Assembly (NCBI RefSeq): GCF_022179305.1
Contig: NZ_BPQP01000006.1
Span: forward strand, 109,124-173,123
Direction: 5' to 3'
Origin: Methylobacterium iners
Lineage (GTDB): Bacteria > Pseudomonadota > Alphaproteobacteria > Rhizobiales > Beijerinckiaceae
Length of the DNA stretch: 64,000 nucleotides
Below are positions 29,352-40,723 of this stretch, piece after piece (within the stretch, counting starts at the first letter, position 1; each line of letters starts with the position of its first letter). The position numbers and the translations under genes were made by a program. The notes below the pieces were generated by a model. The model saw only the letters and a program-made list of their open reading frames with translations. It searched no databases and was not told the origin of the DNA.

Positions 29352-30122
29352 ATGCGGGCGCAGGGGGATTACGGCGGCCGCATGGTGTTCTCAGATTCCG
29401 ACGAGGCGAGGCTGACGCTGCCGCCAGCCTTCACCGGCGTGGTCGCGCAGGAGCCCGACGACGCCTTCGACCATGCCTGCCGCATCGCCGGGCCGGAGGC
29501 GGCCGGGACCCTCGTCTGGGTCCGTCGCGAGGACGTCCTCGACGTGGCGGTGGTTCTCGCGCCCGACGAGCCGCTGGCCTCGGCCCGGCGGGCCCTCTTC
29601 GCCGGCATGACGGCGCTGGCCGATGCCATCGGCGCGCACGCGCCGCCGGAGATCCCCGTGCTGTTCGCCTGGCCCGACACCCTGACCTTCAACGCGGCAC
29701 GGATCGGCGGCGCTCGCCTGGGATGGCCCGAGGGGTGCGGCGAGGACGCGGTGCCCGACTGGCTCGTCTTCTCGGCCATGCTGATCGCCTCGAAGCGCGA
29801 CGCGGGCGACCCGGGGCTGACCCCCGATTCCGCCTCCCTCGAGGAGGAAGGCTTCGCCGACGTGAGCCAATCCGCCCTGGTCGAGAGCTTCGCGCGCAAC
29901 CTCATGAAGGCCTTCGAGGTCTGGCGCGAGGACGGATTCGACGCGCTCGCCAATCGCTACCTGGCGCACCTTCCGCCGAGCGATGGCGGAGGGCGCCGCC
30001 ACATCGAAGCGACCGGCGACGGCTTGATCGAGACGGAGAGCGGCGTCCTCCGGCTCCCGCTCCTTCCCTGCCTGACGGCCATGGCTTGGCGCGATCCGGC
30101 GACGGGCAAGCCGCGCCTGTAG
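29352..30122 (+). CDS. biotin/lipoate protein ligase-family protein
   Basis: This 256-residue protein resembles the alphaproteobacterial biotin/lipoate A/B ligase-like family often found beside formate-dehydrogenase accessory genes. Segments seen are VWVRREDVLDVAVVLAPDE, ALADAIGAHAPPEIPVLFAW and the central PDTLTFNAARIGGARL. It lacks an obvious GRGRRGR-type biotin ligase nucleotide loop. The inner ATG at 29382 (MVFSDSD) is an alternative start. It is divergent from the Fe-S protein gene across 88 bp and convergent with the PBP gene. The function is unproven. Confidence 0.65.
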   Translation: MRAQGDYGGRMVFSDSDEARLTLPPAFTGVVAQEPDDAFDHACRIAGPEAAGTLVWVRREDVLDVAVVLAPDEPLASARRALFAGMTALADAIGAHAPPEIPVLFAWPDTLTFNAARIGGARLGWPEGCGEDAVPDWLVFSAMLIASKRDAGDPGLTPDSASLEEEGFADVSQSALVESFARNLMKAFEVWREDGFDALANRYLAHLPPSDGGGRRHIEATGDGLIETESGVLRLPLLPCLTAMAWRDPATGKPRL

Positions 30123-30129
30123 CGCCGCC

Positions 30130-32292
30130 TCACTCCCCTAGGCCGAACAGCTTCTCCAGGAAGTTGCGATCGTCCGCGCTCGGCGCGCGACCCCGCTGGG
30201 TCGTCGCGACGCGCGGACGCGGCGGCTCCGGCTCGCCGAGCAGGGCGCCGAGGAGGCCGCCGGGCGTGCTGGCGGTGGCCACCGGCCCGTCCGAGCCGCG
30301 GTTGCGCCAGCGGCCGGCGCCGGGCAGGGCCGTCGGGCTCTGGCCCTTGAGCGCGGTCGTCATGTAGGCCTTCCAGACCTCGCCGGGCAGGTTGCCGCCC
30401 GAGACCTTCTTGGTCGATTCGCCGTCGTCGTTGCCGAGCCAGACGCCGGTGACCAGCGTCGCGGAGTAGCCGAGGAACCAGGCGTCGCGGAAATCCTGGC
30501 TGGTGCCGGTCTTGCCGGCCAGGTCCCAGCCGGGCACCTCCGCCTTCTTGGCGGTGCCGCTGACGAAGGTCTCGTGCATCATGGCGTTCATCATCGAGAC
30601 CGCGTTGGCATCGATGACGCGGCCCAGCCCGCCCTCGCTGCGCTTGTAGAGCACCTTGCCCTCCGCGCTCTTCACGCCCGCGATGACGTAGGGGATCACC
30701 CCGGTGCCGCCGTTGGCGAAGGCCGCGTAGGCGCCGACGAGCTCCAGCGGCGTCACCTCCGAGGTGCCGAGCGCGATCGAGCCGTTGGCCTGGAGCGGCG
30801 AGGAGATCCCGAGGCGCTGGGCCGTCTGCACCACCGCCTTGGGGCCGACCTCCTGGCCGAGCCGGACCGCCACGGTGTTGAGCGAGAGCGCCAGCGCCTC
30901 GCGCAGGGTCACCGCGCCGCGATAGTCGCGCGAGTAGTTCTCCGGGCTCCAGCCCTTGATGTTGACGGGCGAATCCTCGCGCACGCTGTCGGGCGTCAGG
31001 CCGCGCTCCACCGCCGCGAGGTAGACGAAGGGCTTGAAGGCCGAGCCGGGCTGCCGGCGCGCCGTCGTGGCGCGGTTGAACTGGCTTTGCGCGTAGTCGC
31101 GCCCGCCGATGAGTGCGCGGATGGCGCCGTCCGGGCGCATCGAGACGACGGCGCCCTGAGCGACGTTGTAGCGGCCGCCCTTCAGGTTGAGCTCGTCCAC
31201 GAGCGCCTTCTCGGCCGCCGCCTGGAGCCCGGTATCGACGGTGGTGGAGACCACGATGTCGGTCTCGAACTTCGGCAGGAAGTCGTCGAGCACGTCCATG
31301 ACGAGGTCGGCGACGTAGTTCGCCGAACCGCCGCCGCGCGCGCCGGCGGGGCGGGCCGGGGTGGCCAGCGCCAGCTTCACGTCGGCGGGCTTGGCGAAGC
31401 CGAGATCCTCCATGGCGGCGAGCACCATGGCGGCGCGCGCCTGCGCGGCGGGCAGGTTGCGGTTGGGCGCGAGCCGCGAGGGCGCCTGGACGAGGCCGCC
31501 GAGCATCGCGGCCTCGGCCAGTGTTACGGCCTTGGCCGGCTTGCCGAAATAGCGCTGGGCGGCCGCCTCGACGCCGTAGGCGCCGGCGCCGAAATAGACT
31601 CGGTTGAGGTAGAGCTCGAGGATCTCGTCCTTCGAGTATTTCTGCTCCAGCCACAGCGCCAGGATCGCCTCCTGGATTTTTCGCGAGGCCGAGCGCTCGG
31701 GGGTGAGAAACAGGTTCTTGGCGAGCTGCTGCGTCAGGGTCGATCCGCCCTGGGCCAGGCCGCGCCGGGTGAGGTTCTGCGTCATCGCCCGGGTGATGCC
31801 GACGGGATCGATGCCGAGATGTGAATAGAACCGCCGGTCCTCGATCGCCACGAAGGCGCGGGGCAGGTGAGGCGGCAATTCCTTGATGCTGACGACCCGG
31901 CCGCCCGTCTCGCCGCGGTTGGCGAGAAGCGAGCCGTCGCTGGCCAGGATCGCGATGTTCGGCGGCCGCTTCGGCACCGCGAGCTGATCGATCGGCGGCA
32001 GCTGCGAGGCATGGTAGGCGACGAGGCCGGCGACCGCGATGACGCCCCAGAGCGAGAGGACGAGCCCGGCATAGATCAGCCGTCCCAGCAGCGGGCGCCG
32101 CGCCTTCCGCTTGGGCTTCGAGGCCCGGCGCGGCGCCTCATTCCTCGTCCGTGTGCCCGTCTCGCGTTTTGCCACGCCGCCTCCTGCGCGATCGGCTCCG
32201 GACAGGCGCAGGTCGAGTTCGGCCGGATCTGCGGCGCGCCCCTCGGGCACGTCGAAGTTCGGCTCCCTCCTGCCTCCGCGTCCGTTCGCCAT
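30130..32292 (-). CDS. class A penicillin-binding protein (PBP1A-type)
   Basis: This 720-residue bifunctional peptidoglycan synthase has a cytoplasmic basic tail (about 90 residues), one membrane helix, and a GT51 transglycosylase domain with VAIEDRRFYSHLGID and GGSTLTQQLAKNLFL. A transpeptidase domain follows with SAFKPF (catalytic Ser), SLNTVAVRL and AGKTGTSQDFRDAWF. It is complete, with a low-complexity C-terminal tail rich in Pro, Arg and Gly. It polymerises and cross-links the cell wall at the inner membrane. Confidence 0.95.
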   Translation of the reverse strand: MANGRGGRREPNFDVPEGRAADPAELDLRLSGADRAGGGVAKRETGTRTRNEAPRRASKPKRKARRPLLGRLIYAGLVLSLWGVIAVAGLVAYHASQLPPIDQLAVPKRPPNIAILASDGSLLANRGETGGRVVSIKELPPHLPRAFVAIEDRRFYSHLGIDPVGITRAMTQNLTRRGLAQGGSTLTQQLAKNLFLTPERSASRKIQEAILALWLEQKYSKDEILELYLNRVYFGAGAYGVEAAAQRYFGKPAKAVTLAEAAMLGGLVQAPSRLAPNRNLPAAQARAAMVLAAMEDLGFAKPADVKLALATPARPAGARGGGSANYVADLVMDVLDDFLPKFETDIVVSTTVDTGLQAAAEKALVDELNLKGGRYNVAQGAVVSMRPDGAIRALIGGRDYAQSQFNRATTARRQPGSAFKPFVYLAAVERGLTPDSVREDSPVNIKGWSPENYSRDYRGAVTLREALALSLNTVAVRLGQEVGPKAVVQTAQRLGISSPLQANGSIALGTSEVTPLELVGAYAAFANGGTGVIPYVIAGVKSAEGKVLYKRSEGGLGRVIDANAVSMMNAMMHETFVSGTAKKAEVPGWDLAGKTGTSQDFRDAWFLGYSATLVTGVWLGNDDGESTKKVSGGNLPGEVWKAYMTTALKGQSPTALPGAGRWRNRGSDGPVATASTPGGLLGALLGEPEPPRPRVATTQRGRAPSADDRNFLEKLFGLGE

Positions 32293-32531
32293 CTGGTCTT
32301 CCGCCCCTGGGCCGCGCTCGCCGCGAGGCCCGGTTCAGCACGGTAAGTGCGGCGGGTTTAAGGGTTCCTAAAGCATGGGACGACGGCGCCCCCTCGGGCG
32401 CGCTCGCGACGGCCCCTGCATGCGTCCACGCGTCCCCGACCTCGGCCGGAACAGGACGTGCCGGGGCAGGTTCCCCCTCCCTTTTCGGCCGCTCGGCGCG
32501 TTTCGGGCGCCTGGCGCATGGGACCCCGCAG

Positions 32532-33389
32532 ATGCTCCATCTTCTCGTCGCGGACGGCAACGACCGCGAGGGCCGTGCGCGACGTGCGCAAGCCACGGGG
32601 GAGAATTCGGCCGAGGCCTATGCGGGGATCCTTCGCGAAGTGGCGCCGGACGCGGTCTGCACCCTCGTCGAGCCGGCGGATTCCGACGCGGGCCTTCCGC
32701 CGGGGGAGGGCCTCGGCGGGTTCGATGGCGTGGTCTTCACCGGCTCGACGCTCCACGTCACCGATGACCTGCCCGCCGTCCGGCGCCAGATCGAGCTGAT
32801 GCGGGTCTGCCTGGACTCCGGCCTTCCCGTCTTCGGTTCCTGCTGGGGCGTGCAGGTCGCCGCGGCGATCGCCGGCGGCCGGACCGGGCGGAATCCGCGC
32901 GGGCCGGAATACGGCTTCGCCCGCGACCTCTCGCCGACGCCGGCGGGGCTGGCCCATCCGCTCCTGGCCGGACGCCCCTCGTCCTACGACGCGCCGGCCA
33001 TGCACCTCGATGCCGTGATCGAACCGCCGCCGGGCGCCGTCGTGCTCGCCGGGAACGCGCTCCTCGACGTCCAGGCCATCGAGATTCGCCACGGTGCCGG
33101 TCTCTTCTGGGGCACGCAGTACCACCCGGAGCTCGACCTCGACGATCTCGCCGCGATGCTGCGGCTGAGTGCCGGCGAGGTAGTCGAGGCGGGTGTCCGG
33201 CCGGACGCGGCGGCCGTGGGCGCCTACGCGGACGAGCTCTGCCGCATCGCCGAAGCGCCTGAAGGATCGCCCGAGCTCACGCAGCGCCACGAACTCGGAC
33301 CCGAGATCCTGGAGGACGCGCGCCGTCGCCGCGAGATCACGAATTTTCTGGACGTCCTCGTGCGGCCGCGGGCGCAGGCGATGCGCTGA
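32532..33389 (+). CDS. class I glutamine amidotransferase-like protein
   Basis: The ATG at 32532 gives 285 residues; the longer upstream frame is a shadow of the PBP gene region. The Cys nucleophile lies in VFGSCWGVQVAAA and the catalytic His-Glu in GTQYHPELD, as in GMP-synthase-type GATase domains. No synthase domain is attached, so it is a stand-alone amidotransferase-like protein, possibly a gamma-glutamyl hydrolase type. The C-terminal 60 residues are helical and not recognised. The true substrate is unknown. Confidence 0.85.
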   Translation: MLHLLVADGNDREGRARRAQATGENSAEAYAGILREVAPDAVCTLVEPADSDAGLPPGEGLGGFDGVVFTGSTLHVTDDLPAVRRQIELMRVCLDSGLPVFGSCWGVQVAAAIAGGRTGRNPRGPEYGFARDLSPTPAGLAHPLLAGRPSSYDAPAMHLDAVIEPPPGAVVLAGNALLDVQAIEIRHGAGLFWGTQYHPELDLDDLAAMLRLSAGEVVEAGVRPDAAAVGAYADELCRIAEAPEGSPELTQRHELGPEILEDARRRREITNFLDVLVRPRAQAMR

Positions 33390-33395
33390 AGGCCG

Positions 33396-34484
33396 TCAGG
33401 CGGGCGTCAGCGCGCTCCGCGCCTCGGGCCGGGGGCGCTCGGCCACGTGGAGGAACCCGGGCCGGCGGAACAGGAAGGAGAGGGGGCCGTGCCGGACGAG
33501 CCGCTCCAGGGCGAGCGGGACCAGCACCGCCACCGCCGTGACGACGAGGCTCGCCACGCCGACGTCCACGATCGTGTCCGTCTTCACGATCAGCGACCGC
33601 GTGAGCGCCATGGGCAGGAAGAAGGCGAGGTAGATCGCGATCGATCGCTCGCCGCAGGTCCGCAGCGCCGCGGTGAGGGGACCGCCGGCCCGGGTCAGCA
33701 GCGCCGCGGTCGCGACGATCGCCAGCGACCCGGCCCCACCGAGGACGAGGCTGATCCCGGGCAGGCCGGCCAGCGTCGGGTAGGCCGGGAACCCGGACGG
33801 GGTCAGGGCGGCGATGCCGTTGACGACGGCCCAGAGGGCGAGGCCCGCGAGGGCCAGGCCGGCATGGCGGCGCGTGCGGTCGGCGAAGGCGAAGATCCGT
33901 TCCGCGAAGAGGTAGCCGGCGACGAACCAGACGTAGCGGGCGCAGAACTCCTCGACGAGGTACGAGGAGGTCTCCAGCGGGAAGGTCTGCAGGAAGGCCG
34001 CGAAGGCGAGGAGAAGGGGTCTGCTCACCGGGCGGAGCAGCTTCGTCACCACCGAGAACACGGCGAGCAGGTAGATGAACCACAGGGTCGAGTAGGGCTC
34101 GACGAGCGCCTCGACGAGGTGGCCGAGGAAGGCGCCCGGGCCCCCATCCCCAGCGATCTGGCCGTACTTGGCGAGCGACTGCAGCACGACCCAGAGCAGG
34201 TAGAAATAGGCGAAATGCACGACGCGGCGGTCGGCGAAGAGGCGCCAGTCGCGGTCGATCACCCGCCCCAGGAACAGGCCCGAGAGCAGGAAGAAGTCGG
34301 GAATCCGGAAGGGCTTGGCGAAGGCCACGACGGTGTGCAGGAAGCCCTCGCCGCCCATCGCCTCGCCGGTGCCCAGCGTCGAGTGCATCATCACGACGAG
34401 GACGATGCAGAGGCCCTTGGCGACGTCGACCCAGGCGAGCCGGCCGGCTTCCCGCATGCTGAGCGATGGCTCCTGAGCCGTCAT
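33396..34484 (-). CDS. acyltransferase 3-family membrane protein
   Basis: This 362-residue protein has about ten hydrophobic segments and the N-terminal WVDVAKGLCIVLVVMMHS, the usual start of the acyltransferase 3 family (the His being the likely catalytic residue). FFLLSGLFLGRVI follows. Such proteins O-acylate surface sugars or other envelope molecules. It ends 6 nt from the convergent amidotransferase gene and has no partner that reveals its substrate. Confidence 0.9.
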   Translation of the reverse strand: MTAQEPSLSMREAGRLAWVDVAKGLCIVLVVMMHSTLGTGEAMGGEGFLHTVVAFAKPFRIPDFFLLSGLFLGRVIDRDWRLFADRRVVHFAYFYLLWVVLQSLAKYGQIAGDGGPGAFLGHLVEALVEPYSTLWFIYLLAVFSVVTKLLRPVSRPLLLAFAAFLQTFPLETSSYLVEEFCARYVWFVAGYLFAERIFAFADRTRRHAGLALAGLALWAVVNGIAALTPSGFPAYPTLAGLPGISLVLGGAGSLAIVATAALLTRAGGPLTAALRTCGERSIAIYLAFFLPMALTRSLIVKTDTIVDVGVASLVVTAVAVLVPLALERLVRHGPLSFLFRRPGFLHVAERPRPEARSALTPA

Positions 34485-34617
34485 GGTCCCGTCCCTGCGC
34501 GATGGCAGCGGGCACCCTCGCGCGGCGATCGTGAAGAGGCCGTATGCGCCGTCGTCGAGGCGGCGCCTTATCGCCTGTCATGCGGAACGCGGCGTTAACG
34601 GAGCGGCGCCAAATGCC

Positions 34618-35007
34618 TCAATGCGGCTTGCGCCTGGCGTCGCGCCGGCCGCGGGTCATGCGCGTGGCGGCGTGGAAGTCGTCGGGCTTGGTGCGGACCC
34701 AGGCGAGGAAGCGGGCGATCTCGGGGTCCTCGCGGAGCGCATCGACGTCGGCGAGGCGGCGGGCGATCTCCGCCTCGCTGTAGCGGGCATGGATCGCCGA
34801 ATGGCAGATCTGGTGCAGGCGCACCGTGCCGGCGCGGGCGCCGCCCTTCAGCTTCGGCGTGAGGTGATGCAGGCTGGATTTCGCGCGCTTCGGGATGGGG
34901 CGCTCGCAGAGCGGGCAGACGATCGTCGCCTCGCGGGCCGGGCCGTGCGTGTCGGGGTCGTCATCGCGCCAGAGCCGGGAGCGTCGTCCCAAGAGCCTGT
35001 CCTCCAC
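34618..35007 (-). CDS. HNH endonuclease-family protein
   Basis: A GTG start gives 129 residues. It contains CPLCERPIP, then LHHLTPKLKGG and LHQICHSAIHARYSEAEI, which is the His-Asn/His-His plus zinc-Cys layout of HNH nucleases. It is small and has no intron, phage or restriction partner nearby. Stand-alone HNH proteins of this size in Proteobacteria are mostly uncharacterised. Confidence 0.85.
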   Translation of the reverse strand: MEDRLLGRRSRLWRDDDPDTHGPAREATIVCPLCERPIPKRAKSSLHHLTPKLKGGARAGTVRLHQICHSAIHARYSEAEIARRLADVDALREDPEIARFLAWVRTKPDDFHAATRMTRGRRDARRKPH

Positions 35008-35049
35008 CGCTCCGGTATATGGGAGCGGTGCCGGCGGGCGGGAAGCGCG

Positions 35050-35886
35050 TCAGCGTGCGCCGGCCTGCGTGGCGGTGGCGCATCCGGCCCTCGCCGCGGG
35101 CCGGAACCGGCGCTCCGCCTCGATGTCCAGGGTCCCCAGGATCGAGACGTGGTCGCCCGTCAGGACCGAGAGGCGGGCGGCCGGACCCGCCGCCTCCGCG
35201 AGCTTGCGGGCGAGCTTGAGCGGAATGACGGGATCCTTCGTCCCGTGGACGATGAGGACCGGGGCGCTCGCCCCCGCGATCCGCAGGTCGGACCGGAAGG
35301 TGTCGCGCAAGAGCCAGCCCGGCGCGAAGGGAACCAGCAGGCGCACGAGGTGGGCGAGCGAATCGAAGGGCGCCTCGAGGTAGAGGCCGAGATGCGGCCG
35401 GCTCTCGCCGACCGCGACGGCGACCGCCGCGCCGAGCGAGTGGCCGTGCAGCAGGATGCCGGCCCCGGGCGCCCGCCGCGCCACCTCGCGATAGGCGGCC
35501 TCGCCGTCGGCGATGAGCCCGGTCTCGCTCGGGCGTCCGGTCGATCCCGGATAGCCCCGGTAGGCGATGGCGAGCACGCCCCAGCCCTGCGCCGCCCAGG
35601 GCGCTTCGAGGAAGCGCTTCGCGTGCGCGTCGGGGCGGGAGGCGTTGCCGTGGAAGCTGAGCACGACGGCGCAGCCGGGCTCCGGCGCCCGCCAGAGGCC
35701 GAACAGGCGCTCGCCGTCCGCGGTCCCGATCGCGACCGGCTCGGTGCCTGCCGGGACCCGCGGGCTCACCTGGCGCAGGGCCGCCTCGTAGGCGCCGGGA
35801 TAGATGAGGCGGCGCTGGGAGGCCGCGAGCCCGAGCAGGGCGGCGGCGACCAGCCCGACCAGGACGAGGGGGATCAGGAGGCTCAT
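35050..35886 (-). CDS. membrane-anchored alpha/beta hydrolase
   Basis: The ATG at 35886 gives 278 residues with an N-terminal hydrophobic anchor (LIPLVLVGLVAAALLGLA). The hydrolase core shows SFHGNASRPD, the nucleophile elbow GHSLGAAVA and the Asp segment HGTKDPVIP, with the His in LTGDHVSI. This is the BEM46/ABHD13-like hydrolase family. Residue 1 is chosen because the longer frame would bury the anchor. The substrate is unknown. Confidence 0.85.
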   Translation of the reverse strand: MSLLIPLVLVGLVAAALLGLAASQRRLIYPGAYEAALRQVSPRVPAGTEPVAIGTADGERLFGLWRAPEPGCAVVLSFHGNASRPDAHAKRFLEAPWAAQGWGVLAIAYRGYPGSTGRPSETGLIADGEAAYREVARRAPGAGILLHGHSLGAAVAVAVGESRPHLGLYLEAPFDSLAHLVRLLVPFAPGWLLRDTFRSDLRIAGASAPVLIVHGTKDPVIPLKLARKLAEAAGPAARLSVLTGDHVSILGTLDIEAERRFRPAARAGCATATQAGAR

Positions 35887-36029
35887 GCACGCTCGATGGG
35901 ACAGCCGGTGGTGGAACACCGAGACCTCTTCGCGGGTGGAATGTGGCGTGGCCACGGTGGTAAGGGGGCGGACCATCGGTGTCACGAGCGCGGTTCCGCC
36001 GCACTTGGCAGAAGGGAAGGGGCGGTCGC

Positions 36030-36800
36030 TTGATCGAACCGAGTGAGGCGCGCATCGCCAGCCCCGTCCAGGGGCCGAGCATCAACTTCCTGCTGATCGC
36101 CCTGATCTTCACGGCCCTCGGCGTCGCCATCGGCACCGGCTCGGCCGCGGGCTCGGGGGCGGCCTTCGTGTTCGTCATGGCCGGATGGGTGCTGAGCCTG
36201 TGCCTGCACGAGTTCGGCCACGCCTTCGTGGCCTGGCGGGGCGGGGACACCGACATCCCCGCCACCGGCTATCTCAGCCTCGACCCGCGGCTCTACGCCG
36301 ATCCCCTCAGCACTATCGTCCTGCCGCTCGTCTTCACCATCCTCGGCGGGATCGGGTTTCCGGGCGGGAGCGTCTTCGTCAACCGCGAGCGCCTGCGCGG
36401 CCGGGTCTGGCAATCGGCGATGTCGGCGGCGGGGCCGGCGATGAACGTCCTGTGCCTGCTGTTCCTGATGCTGCTCTATCGTCTCTCGGGCGAGGATTCC
36501 GACACCCTGCGGGCGGTCATCGCCGTCTCGGCCCTGTTCCAGGGGACGGCCATCGTCCTCAACCTCCTGCCGATCCCAGGCCTCGACGGCTACGGCATCC
36601 TGCGGCCCTGGCTGCCCGCGGCGGTGGTCGCGTCCGGGGACCGGCTGGCCCTGTATTCGGGGCTTGTTCTGACGGGGCTGTTCCTGTTCTCCAGCGCCTT
36701 CGGCCGGACGCTGCTGCGCGCGAGCCTCTACCTCACGACGCTCCTCGGCTTCGGGAGCGCGGATGTCGGTGCGGGATACAATCTGATCCGGCTCTGGTGA
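36030..36800 (+). CDS. site-2-protease-type membrane metalloprotease (M50)
   Basis: A TTG at 36030 with a strong GAAGGGAAGGGG site gives 256 residues; a GTG at 35979 is an alternative. The zinc motif HEFGHA sits in the second hydrophobic segment, and LNLLPIPGLDGY supplies the Asp ligand in a later one, as in site-2-like proteases. About six membrane segments are visible. It lacks a PDZ domain, so it is a small M50 member of the FtsH-independent SpoIVFB/Rip-like type. No partner substrate is evident. Confidence 0.88.
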   Translation: MIEPSEARIASPVQGPSINFLLIALIFTALGVAIGTGSAAGSGAAFVFVMAGWVLSLCLHEFGHAFVAWRGGDTDIPATGYLSLDPRLYADPLSTIVLPLVFTILGGIGFPGGSVFVNRERLRGRVWQSAMSAAGPAMNVLCLLFLMLLYRLSGEDSDTLRAVIAVSALFQGTAIVLNLLPIPGLDGYGILRPWLPAAVVASGDRLALYSGLVLTGLFLFSSAFGRTLLRASLYLTTLLGFGSADVGAGYNLIRLW

Positions 36801-36950
36801 GGCGACATCGCTGGACGCGCCGGCCGGCTTTCGCCGGTCGTGTCGCAGTCTGAAATCCGAGGCTGATTGAGCGCGGTCAGCGTTCCCGCCTCGTTCCCTC
36901 GCACCGCTCCGTCGCCTCACGTATGCTTAGCGTCAAGCATGGGACGGACG

Positions 36951-37160
36951 ATGCACACGTACAAGGTGACGGTTCGAACGCCTTCGGGTGAACTCTCGGT
37001 GCGGCGCGACACGATCGAAGACGCTGTGGAAACGGCGCTCGTTCTGCAAAAGGAAGGGTTGGGGCAGATCACCATCACGCCGCCGGGTGGGCCTGCAATG
37101 GAGCTTGCCGCGCTCGCCGTTACTCCGCCTGAAGGCGGCAACGAGGCCAACTGGGCCTGA
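36951..37160 (+). CDS. small hypothetical protein
   Basis: The ATG at 36951 has GGACGG just upstream and gives 69 residues: a charged N-terminal half (MHTYKVTVRTPSGELSVRRD) and a Gly/Pro/Ala-rich tail. I do not recognise a family. The last 60 nt overlap copy 1 of a direct repeat (37102-37190) that continues past the stop, so the tail may have been changed by IS-related rearrangement. An ATG at 36939 is an alternative start. Confidence 0.45.
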   Translation: MHTYKVTVRTPSGELSVRRDTIEDAVETALVLQKEGLGQITITPPGGPAMELAALAVTPPEGGNEANWA

Positions 37161-37190
37161 AGGCGAGAAGCGCCCAGCCGACGTTATCCG
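37102..37190. repeat. direct repeat copy 1 flanking IS debris
   Basis: This segment (GAGCTTGCCGCGCTCGCCGT... to ...GACGTTATCCGC) recurs at 37588-37678 with about nine differences in 91 nt. On the minus strand both copies read a related peptide (DNVGxALLAxRPxxPRCRL), which suggests they are fragments of a once-coding sequence. Confidence 0.75.
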
Positions 37191-37440
37191 CGATGACGCG
37201 ACGGCTCTGTTCCTCAGGCGTCAGCTTCTCGGCGCCGATCTCGGGAGCCCTGAGTTTGCTGGATGTCGTTGTCGCCATCGGGGCGGCCCTCGCGTTGCGT
37301 GGAGTGTAAGGCGACGCGATGCAGTCAGCGAAAAGCCGTCGGAGCGCACCCCGACGGCCAGGACTGTCTAGAAGTCGATTACGTCACCCGCCGACCGCAT
37401 CACGCTAGCCTTCGGGCAACCTCCGCGCCGACGCTAGGTC

Positions 37441-37585
37441 GGCAAGCTGCGGAAGTGGCCGCAGACGTGTTCGAGCTGGCCGAACCGCCGGCGGACCGTG
37501 TCGGGGCACAGATCGTCCACGACGACGGAGCGGGCCTGCCCCGTGTCACGGTCAACAAGGCTCAGCACCTTGATCTTGCGATGAT
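37441..37585 (-). pseudogene. transposase fragment (IS1595-like, tentative)
   Basis: On the minus strand this stretch reads KIKVLSLVDRDTGQARSVVVDDL followed by PDTVRRRFGQLEHVCGHFRSL. That resembles the start of the DDE catalytic domain of IS1595-type transposases, with the second conserved Asp region following. No start, no complete domain and no terminal inverted repeats are seen, so it is a remnant. The family name is from memory and is tentative. Confidence 0.5.
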
Positions 37586-37587
37586 AT

Positions 37588-37678
37588 GAGCTTGCCGCGC
37601 TCGCCGTCGCTCCGCCTCAAGGCGGCAACGGGGCCGACCGGGCCTGGAGGCGAGAAGCGCCCCACCGACGTTATCGGC
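37588..37678. repeat. direct repeat copy 2 flanking IS debris
   Basis: Second copy of the 37102-37190 segment, about 90% identical by eye, directly beyond the transposase fragment. The region from 37161 to 37924 otherwise holds no gene that I can support. Confidence 0.75.
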
Positions 37679-37924
37679 AACATCTCGAAGGTGACGCGCA
37701 TGCTCACGGAGGAGGAGCTGGAGGATCAGGGCGCCGCGCCTGCCGAGGATGAAGCTGCGACGGCGATGGGCCGTGAAGGGGCGGCGGCTCGCGCGGCGAA
37801 GATGGCGCCAGAGCGTTGGGCTACCGCAGGGCCGAGGGCCGAGCGGCCCGCACTTCAAACTCAGACGCTCCCCTTCCACCCGGACGATTGACAAACGGCG
37901 CCCGGCATCCGAGCCTGGAGCCAT

Positions 37925-39986
<2,062 letters not shown>

Positions 39987-40003
39987 CGCAGGGGAGCGCG
40001 GAC

Positions 40004-40480
40004 ATGGCGAAGGTCAGCACCTGTCTCTGGTTCGGCAAGGACGCGGAGGCGGCCGCTCGCCTCTACGTCTCCCTCGTGCCGGACTCGCGCATCGACCACA
40101 TCCAGCGCTCGCCGGGTCCCTGGCCCGCCGGGGACACGGGCGACATCATCTTGATCGCGTTCACGCTCGGCGGGCAGAGCTTCCAGGCGCTGAACGGCGG
40201 CAGCCAGGCCGATTACGGCACGGCGGCCTCCATCTCGGTCACCTGCGCCGATCAGGCCGAGGTCGATCGCCTGTGGTCCGCACTCACGGCGGACGGCGGA
40301 TCGGAGATCATGTGCGGCTGGCTGCGCGACCGCTGGGGCGTGCCCTGGCAGATCGTGCCGGAGATCATGCTGCGACTTTTGGCCGATCCCGACCCTGCCG
40401 TCGCGAGCCGCGCCTTCGCCGCGATGCAGGGGATGGTCAAGCTGGATGTCGCGGCCCTGGAGCGGGCGGCCGCGGGATGA
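40004..40480 (+). CDS. VOC/PhnB-like protein
   Basis: The ATG at 40004 with a GGGGAG site gives 158 residues. It starts KVSTCLWFGKDAEAAARLYVSL and has FQALNGG and the C-terminal WGVPWQIVPE, as in the PhnB-type branch of the VOC superfamily (3-demethylubiquinone-methyltransferase-like annotation). The role of this branch is unclear. It follows thiC by 17 nt and may be co-transcribed. Confidence 0.88.
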   Translation: MAKVSTCLWFGKDAEAAARLYVSLVPDSRIDHIQRSPGPWPAGDTGDIILIAFTLGGQSFQALNGGSQADYGTAASISVTCADQAEVDRLWSALTADGGSEIMCGWLRDRWGVPWQIVPEIMLRLLADPDPAVASRAFAAMQGMVKLDVAALERAAAG

Positions 40481-40539
40481 CGTCTGGCTATGAGTCCTGG
40501 TTTTTCGTAGCTGGGCACGCCCGCCCCGCTATTGCCTCA

Positions 40540-40651
40540 GTCATTCCGGGGCACCGAAGGCGAACCCGGAATCCATAACCGCCGAGAGCGATCCCGTCTG
40601 CCACGTCAGCGGTTCTGGATTCCGGGTTCTGCTAAGCAGCCCCGGAATGAC
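40540..40651. repeat. palindrome-ended intergenic repeat, copy 2
   Basis: GTCATTCCGGGGC and GCCCCGGAATGAC bound a 112-nt element related to 723-848; the interior shares ACCCGGAATCCA and GATTCCGGGTT-type segments. It fills much of the 243-nt gap between the VOC gene and the convergent infC gene. Confidence 0.72.
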
Positions 40652-40723
40652 GGTGATTGGCAGGAATTCGATCTTCGCCAAGTCTTCCCGGTTGCCGTCG
40701 CGCCCCGAACGGAGCAGGAACCC

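Noticed and set aside
30130-32531. Long plus-strand frames opposite the class A PBP
   Set aside because: They are GC-rich shadow frames; their products are His/Arg/Gly-rich with no domain, while the minus strand encodes a full PBP.
37120-37278. Minus-strand frame of 52 residues (MATTTSSKLRAPEIG...)
   Set aside because: It looks partly coding but ends within the repeat, overlaps the small plus-strand gene and has no ribosome site or known relative; left as possible debris.
37586-37891. Plus-strand frame of 101 residues before thiC
   Set aside because: Its N-terminal part is the translated direct repeat and the rest is Ala/Arg-rich without family likeness; it lies in IS debris and has no ribosome site.
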